Assembly: GCA_022600695.1 (NCBI GenBank)
Contig: JAHZJY010000068.1
Location: forward strand, 1-17,863
DNA from: Actinomycetes bacterium
GTDB lineage: Bacteria > Actinomycetota > Actinomycetes > Mycobacteriales > Mycobacteriaceae
Direction: 5' to 3'
Length of the DNA stretch: 17,863 nt
Of this stretch, positions 14,381 through 17,863 are shown one piece after another (within the stretch, counting starts at the first letter, position 1; every line of letters begins with the position of its first letter). The notes under the pieces are model-generated. The model made no database searches, was not told where the DNA came from, and saw nothing but the letters and a program-made list of their open reading frames with translations. The position numbers and the translations under genes were made by a program.

Positions 14381-15466
14381 ATGAGCCAGACGGTGCGCGG
14401 CGTGATCTCCCGGAGCAAGGGCCAATCTGTCGAACTGGTGGACATCGTAATTCCGGACCCGGGCCCAGGCGAGGTCGTCGTCGGCATCCAGGCCTGCGGT
14501 GTCTGCCACACCGACCTCACCTACCGCGAGGGCGGTATCAACGACTCCTACCCGTTCCTACTCGGCCACGAGGCGGCCGGCATCGTGGAGACCGTCGGCG
14601 CGGGGGTCACCCACGTGGCGCCGGGCGATTTCGTCATCCTCAACTGGCGCGCGGTCTGCGGGCAGTGCCGGGCCTGCCAACGCGGCCGGCCGTGGTACTG
14701 CTTCGACACCTTCAATGCCACCCAGGCGATGACCCTGACCGACGGCACCGCACTGACCCCCGCCCTGGGTATCGGCGCCTTCGCCGACAAGACCCTGGTG
14801 CACGAATTGCAGTGCACCAGGGTCGATCCACAGGCCGACGCCGGTGTGGCCGGGCTGCTCGGCTGCGGGGTGATGGCCGGGATCGGCGCGGCGATCAACA
14901 CCGGCGCGGTCGACCGGGACGACACCGTCGCGGTGATCGGCTGCGGCGGGGTCGGTGATGCCGCCATCGCCGGGGCGCGCATGGTCGGGGCGAGGACGAT
15001 CATCGCCGTCGACACCGACAACACGAAGTTGAAGTGGGCGCGGGAGTTCGGTGCCACCCACACGGTCAACGCCGGCGACCTCGACGTCGTCGCGACGATC
15101 CAGGACCTCACCGACGGGTTCGGTGCCGACGTAGTGATCGACGCGGTGGGCCGCCCGGAGACCTGGAAGCAGGCGTTCTACGCCCGTGACCTGGCTGGAA
15201 CTGTTGTGCTGGTTGGGGTTCCGACACCCGACATGACATTGGAGATGCCGCTGGTGGACTTCTTCGCCCGCGGCGGGGCCCTGAAGTCGTCCTGGTACGG
15301 CGACTGCCTGCCGGAACGCGATTTCCCCACCCTGATCGCTCTGTACCGTCAGGGTCGGCTACCGCTGGAGCGCTTCGTCTCCGAGCGGATCGGGCTGGAC
15401 AAGGTGGAGGAGGCGTTCGCGAAGATGCATTCCGGTGAGGTGCTGAGGTCGGTGGTGGTGCTGTGA
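14381..15466 (+). CDS. mscR: S-(hydroxymethyl)mycothiol dehydrogenase / S-nitrosomycothiol reductase MscR
   Basis: A 361-residue zinc-dependent medium-chain dehydrogenase. With mycothiol it oxidises formaldehyde (as the S-hydroxymethyl adduct) to S-formylmycothiol, and it reduces S-nitrosomycothiol. Visible features are the catalytic zinc ligands Cys39 (ACGVCHTD), His63 (GHEAAG) and Cys162, the structural zinc cysteines Cys93, Cys96, Cys99 and Cys107, and the NAD-binding GCGGVG (187-192) followed by AVDTD. Length and sequence agree with M. tuberculosis Rv2259. The ATG follows a -10-like TAGGGT by 8 bases. Its stop overlaps the start of the metallo-hydrolase gene by 4 bp. Confidence 0.92.
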   Translation: MSQTVRGVISRSKGQSVELVDIVIPDPGPGEVVVGIQACGVCHTDLTYREGGINDSYPFLLGHEAAGIVETVGAGVTHVAPGDFVILNWRAVCGQCRACQRGRPWYCFDTFNATQAMTLTDGTALTPALGIGAFADKTLVHELQCTRVDPQADAGVAGLLGCGVMAGIGAAINTGAVDRDDTVAVIGCGGVGDAAIAGARMVGARTIIAVDTDNTKLKWAREFGATHTVNAGDLDVVATIQDLTDGFGADVVIDAVGRPETWKQAFYARDLAGTVVLVGVPTPDMTLEMPLVDFFARGGALKSSWYGDCLPERDFPTLIALYRQGRLPLERFVSERIGLDKVEEAFAKMHSGEVLRSVVVL

Positions 15467-16086
15467 ACGCGATCCAGCGGGTCATCACCCACGGGACCTT
15501 CGAACTCGACGGCGGCAGCTGGGAGGTCGACAACAACATCTGGATCGTCGGTGGCGATTCGGAGGTGATCGTCATCGACGCGGCCCACGACGCCCGGGCC
15601 ATCACCGACGCGGTGGCCGGACGCCACGTCGTCGCGGTGGTGTGCACCCACGGCCACAATGACCACATCAACGTCGCCCGGGAGCTGGCCACCGCCCTGG
15701 ACGCGCCGGTGCTGCTGAACCCGGACGACGCCATGTTGTGGGAGATGACCTACGGGGACACGCCGTTCGGCGCCCTACGGGACGGCCAGGTCCTCACCGC
15801 CGATGGTGTCGAACTGCGCGCCATCGCCACCCCGGGCCACTCCCCCGGCTCCACCTGCCTCTACGCCCCGGAACTCGGCGCGGTGTTCTCCGGCGACACC
15901 CTGTTCCAGGGCGGCCCGGGCGCCACCGGCCGGTCGTTCTCGGACTTCCCCACCATCCTGGCCTCCATCAGGGACAAGCTCGGCGCGCTACCGGCAGACA
16001 CCGTCGTCCACACCGGCCACGGCGACAGCACGACCATCGGCGGCGAACTGGCGAACTACGACGACTGGGTGGCCAACGGCCGCTGA
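15463..16086 (+). CDS. Metallo-beta-lactamase-fold hydrolase (Rv2260-like)
   Basis: A 207-residue cytosolic glyoxalase II-type hydrolase. The binuclear zinc site is complete: HGHNDH (His63, His65, Asp67, His68), His126 (TPGHSPGS), Asp145 (SGDTLF) and His186 (HTGHGD). Such enzymes often cleave thioesters. Because the gene overlaps mscR by 4 bp (GTGA start), the product is a reasonable candidate for hydrolysing S-formylmycothiol or a related thioester (inference, not shown here). The last three codons (Asn-Gly-Arg) and the stop lie in sequence shared with the downstream repeat, so the native C-terminus may have been altered by it. Confidence 0.88.
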   Translation: MNAIQRVITHGTFELDGGSWEVDNNIWIVGGDSEVIVIDAAHDARAITDAVAGRHVVAVVCTHGHNDHINVARELATALDAPVLLNPDDAMLWEMTYGDTPFGALRDGQVLTADGVELRAIATPGHSPGSTCLYAPELGAVFSGDTLFQGGPGATGRSFSDFPTILASIRDKLGALPADTVVHTGHGDSTTIGGELANYDDWVANGR

Positions 16087-16208
16087 CGATGCACCGCGAG
16101 GAACGAGCGGTGCGGAGGAAGCGGCCCATCCGAACCCGGCCGCTGACGATGCACCGCGAGGAACGAGCGGTGCGGAGGAAGCGGCCCATCGACAACGGCC
16201 GCTGACGC
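16077..16208. repeat. Tandem 54-bp nested-hairpin repeat (two copies plus a partial third)
   Basis: 16077-16130 and 16137-16190 are identical over 54 bases, with a period of exactly 60. The start of the unit recurs at 16197-16208. In copy 1, GGCCGC (16078-16083) pairs with GCGGCC (16121-16126). Inside that, GCACCGC (16091-16097) pairs with GCGGTGC (16107-16113) around a GAGGAACGA loop. The two stems are separated by 7-base internal loops on both sides. AACGGCCGCTGA occurs at both ends of the block (16075-16086 and 16194-16205), as would follow insertion or tandem duplication at the end of the hydrolase gene. From memory, similar GAGGAACGAGCGG-type sequences are dispersed in mycobacterial genomes; this needs a genome search. 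Confidence 0.93.
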
Positions 16209-16210
16209 GC

Positions 16211-17368
16211 CTAATCCAACTCTGCGGTGCTGCGCGGTTCGATGAGGATCTTGGCGTGTTTCTCCGGATCACCGAGGGCAGTGAAGGCCCCCGCTACCCC
16301 GGCGAGCCCCACTGTGCCGGTGATCAGCGCCGTCGCCTCCAGCTTGCCGTCGGCCAGCATGTGCAGGCTGTCGTAGAAGTCCAGGGGGGTGTAGCCGAAC
16401 GCGAACCGCAGGTCGATCTCCTTGGCGATCCCCATGGTCGGCCGGATCTGGTCGGGCCCCATGCAGACCCCGACGACGATGACCCTGGAGTTCAGCGGCG
16501 CATCCGCCATCACCGCGTCGATCATGCCCGGCACGCCGACGCATTCGAAGATCACCGGCCGTTTCGGGCCTGCCGCGCCCGCCGCCTCAGCGGCCCGGTA
16601 GATGTGTGACCAGCCGGGTAACCGCCGTAGTTTGCCCATCGTCGTGACGGCGAGGTCGTACAGTTCCGGCACCTCGGTGACCATGCCCTTGCCGGTGGCC
16701 TTCTCGTACGGCGAGTCCACCCCCGGATCCACCACAATATCGGCGCCGCAGCGCCGGGCCAGTTCCCGCCGCGCGGGTGAGAAGTCACTGGCGACTATCG
16801 CGCCCACCCCGAGGGCCTTGAGCTGACAGATAACCCCCAACCCCACCGGGCCGCAGCCCAGAACCACGGCGGTGTCAGCTTTCCTGATCTCGGCACGCCG
16901 CACCGCGTGCAACGCCACCGCCATCGGTTCGGTCAGCGCGGCGATATCCGCGGACAGGCCGTTGGGCACCGGGAAGGTCAACGCGGCCTCGACCAGCACC
17001 CGCTCGGCGTATCCGCCCGGCGCCAGCGGTGAGAGCCCGGTGAGTTGGACGCCGCCGTGCGCTCGCACCAGCGGGAAGGACACCACGGTCATCCCCTCCC
17101 GCAGTTTCCGGGGGGTCTTGGGCCCACGTTCGCTGATCACCCCGGCGAACTCGTGTCCCATCACCGTGGCGGTGTCCCCGCGCATGAAATCCGGGTAGCC
17201 GACCGCGGCCATCACATCGGTGAGTTCGTCGGCGTGGTCCTTGGCGTGCAGGTCCGATCCGCAGATACCGCAGGCCCGCACGTCGAGGACCAGCTGACCC
17301 GCGCATGGGCGGGGGTCGGGCACGTCGACTACCGAGAGGGTTCCGTGTTCGCAGCTGACGGCCTTCAT
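16211..17368 (-). CDS. Zinc-dependent medium-chain alcohol dehydrogenase family protein
   Basis: A 385-residue medium-chain dehydrogenase. The catalytic zinc site is visible as Cys33 (RACGICGSD), His72-Glu73 (MGHEFAG) and Glu147 (TEP). The nucleotide-binding motif is GCGPVGLG (171-178) followed by ASDFS. It lacks the four-cysteine structural zinc lobe that MscR has. It is also longer than usual because of two stretches: about 42-68, before the zinc histidine, and about 225-270, inside the cofactor domain. The substrate is unknown; sorbitol/threonine-type or other alcohol dehydrogenases are possible. The ATG lies exactly 7 bases after TACACT (17381-17376), a -10-like hexamer, so translation is probably leaderless. 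It converges with the metallo-hydrolase gene across the 54-bp repeat, and there is no clear functional link to either neighbour. Confidence 0.85.
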   Translation of the reverse strand: MKAVSCEHGTLSVVDVPDPRPCAGQLVLDVRACGICGSDLHAKDHADELTDVMAAVGYPDFMRGDTATVMGHEFAGVISERGPKTPRKLREGMTVVSFPLVRAHGGVQLTGLSPLAPGGYAERVLVEAALTFPVPNGLSADIAALTEPMAVALHAVRRAEIRKADTAVVLGCGPVGLGVICQLKALGVGAIVASDFSPARRELARRCGADIVVDPGVDSPYEKATGKGMVTEVPELYDLAVTTMGKLRRLPGWSHIYRAAEAAGAAGPKRPVIFECVGVPGMIDAVMADAPLNSRVIVVGVCMGPDQIRPTMGIAKEIDLRFAFGYTPLDFYDSLHMLADGKLEATALITGTVGLAGVAGAFTALGDPEKHAKILIEPRSTAELD

Positions 17369-17375
17369 GCGAGGC

Positions 17376-17381
17376 AGTGTA
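17376..17381 (-). promoter_or_regulatory. Putative -10 of the zinc dehydrogenase gene
   Basis: On the minus strand TACACT fits TANNNT and is followed by 7 bases and then the ATG at 17368. There is no Shine-Dalgarno sequence between them, so the transcript is probably leaderless. Confidence 0.4.
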
Positions 17382-17443
17382 GAGGCCCCGGCAGGGGATC
17401 CTGCCGATCAGCGGTTCAAGGACTACCGTCGAAGGTGAGCCAC

Positions 17444-17450
17444 GAGGAGG
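17444..17450 (+). promoter_or_regulatory. Ribosome binding site of the LapA-domain gene
   Basis: GAGGAGG lies 5 bases before the ATG at 17456 and fixes that start; the frame is open far upstream only as an antisense shadow of the dehydrogenase. TACCGT at 17424-17429 is a possible -10. Confidence 0.75.
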
Positions 17451-17455
17451 TTCCC

Positions 17456-17695
17456 ATGTCCGCGGTCGAGCATCCGCATTCCGTCGGCGGCACTCTCACC
17501 CGGTTCGCCGCACGCAACTGGGCCGCCATCGCACTGGTGGCGTTGGCCGCGGTGTTCATCGGGCAGAACCGCGACCAGCAGCAAATCAATCTGCTCTGGA
17601 TCAGCGTGGAGTCGCCGATGTGGCTGTTGCTCAGCGTGATGTTGGTGCTCGGTGTCGCGGTGGGCCTGCTGTTGAACCGCCGGCGCAGGAGCTGA
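17456..17695 (+). CDS. Small LapA-domain (DUF1049) membrane protein
   Basis: A 79-residue protein with two predicted membrane helices, about 21-37 (WAAIALVALAAVFIGQN) and 55-73 (MWLLLSVMLVLGVAVGLLL), and a basic C-terminus (NRRRRS). The arrangement of helix, QNxxQ turn, short beta-like stretch (INLLWISVESP) and second helix is typical of the LapA/DUF1049 family. That family has been tied to lipopolysaccharide assembly in Gram-negatives but has no established role in mycobacteria. The start is set by GAGGAGG. The next gene begins 6 bp after the stop, so the two are probably co-transcribed. Confidence 0.82.
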   Translation: MSAVEHPHSVGGTLTRFAARNWAAIALVALAAVFIGQNRDQQQINLLWISVESPMWLLLSVMLVLGVAVGLLLNRRRRS

Positions 17696-17701
17696 CCGGC
17701 G

Positions 17702-17863
17702 ATGCCGGAGTCGAGCAGCGTGGTGCGGCCGCAGCCGATGGACAGTGCCACCTACTCGGCGGCCTCCCGCTTGCAGGCCGCCGGGCTGAGCAGCGCGATT
17801 CGGATCTTCGAACAGGCCGCCCGGGACGTGACACTGCCCGGTATGCCGCACCCGATCACCATC
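17702..17863 (+). CDS. Probable SAM-dependent methyltransferase (SABATH-like), N-terminal fragment
   Basis: The first 54 residues of a gene cut by the window end. ATYSAASRLQAAGLSSAIRI, then FEQAARDVTLPG and a hydrophobic strand (HPITI) at the edge, resembles the opening of bacterial relatives of plant carboxyl methyltransferases (Methyltransf_7), where SxxQ helps bind substrate and a glycine-rich AdoMet loop follows. That loop lies outside the window, so the call is tentative. The ATG at 17702 has AGGAG at 17687-17691 (10-base spacing). A second ATG at 17738 is a possible alternative. It lies 6 bp downstream of the LapA-domain gene. Confidence 0.5.
   Translation, partial: MPESSSVVRPQPMDSATYSAASRLQAAGLSSAIRIFEQAARDVTLPGMPHPITI

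Noticed and set aside
16081..16205. Small arginine-rich peptide encoded in the 54-bp repeat
   Set aside because: The frame exists on both strands only across the repeat, and its symmetric palindromes explain the sequence better than coding does.
17045..17455. 137-residue N-terminal extension of the LapA-domain protein
   Set aside because: It is the shadow of the zinc dehydrogenase gene on the other strand, and GAGGAGG sits directly before the ATG at 17456.

Overview
The window is high-GC actinobacterial DNA and almost certainly comes from a mycobacterium, probably a rapid-growing Mycolicibacterium-type species (inference). The evidence is a complete mycolic-acid FAS-II operon in the order mabR-fabD-acpM-kasA-kasB-accD6, whose proteins are close to what I remember of the M. 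tuberculosis Rv2242-Rv2247 products. It is followed by equivalents of Rv2249c (glpD), Rv2250c (TetR), Rv2251, Rv2252, Rv2256c, Rv2257c, Rv2259 (mscR) and Rv2260, in conserved order.

Layout. 1-146: the edge of a tandem array of a 30-bp unit that can fold on itself. 184-6875 (+): mabR, then the fabD-acpM-kasA-kasB-accD6 operon, with a TTTTGT-N9-ACAAAA operator between mabR and fabD. 6894-6943: a long perfect hairpin separating accD6 from the convergent glpD. 6945-9081 (-): tetR-glpD, overlapping by 8 bp. 9099-11614 (+): an alkyl-DHAP-synthase-like flavoenzyme and a diacylglycerol-kinase-family lipid kinase, overlapping by 4 bp and divergent from tetR across only 17 bp. 11766-12887 (+): a secreted lytic transglycosylase. 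12900-14345 (-): a DUF3145 protein and a serine beta-lactamase-fold hydrolase. 14381-16086 (+): mscR and a metallo-beta-lactamase-fold hydrolase, overlapping by 4 bp. 16077-16208: a tandem 54-bp nested-hairpin repeat that overlaps the end of the hydrolase gene. 16211-17368 (-): a zinc-dependent medium-chain dehydrogenase. 17456-17863 (+): a small LapA-domain membrane protein and the start of a probable SAM-dependent methyltransferase cut by the window edge.

How the genes work together. FabD loads malonate onto AcpM, AccD6 is the carboxyltransferase that helps supply malonyl-CoA, and KasA and KasB elongate acyl-AcpM chains towards meromycolate, all under MabR. The glpD/tetR and Rv2251/Rv2252-like genes form a divergent cluster whose enzymes would make DHAP from glycerol-3-phosphate, possibly use an acyl-DHAP-type substrate, and phosphorylate a lipid. 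MscR and the adjacent metallo-hydrolase suggest mycothiol-dependent formaldehyde or nitrosothiol detoxification.

I see no transposase, phage, CRISPR, tRNA or rRNA gene. Most of the coding content is conserved mycobacterial core. The less explained signals are non-coding: two structured repeat families, hairpins at convergent gene junctions, very compact divergent promoters, and a repeated pattern of -10-like hexamers placed just upstream of start codons. No gap between genes exceeds 300 bases.
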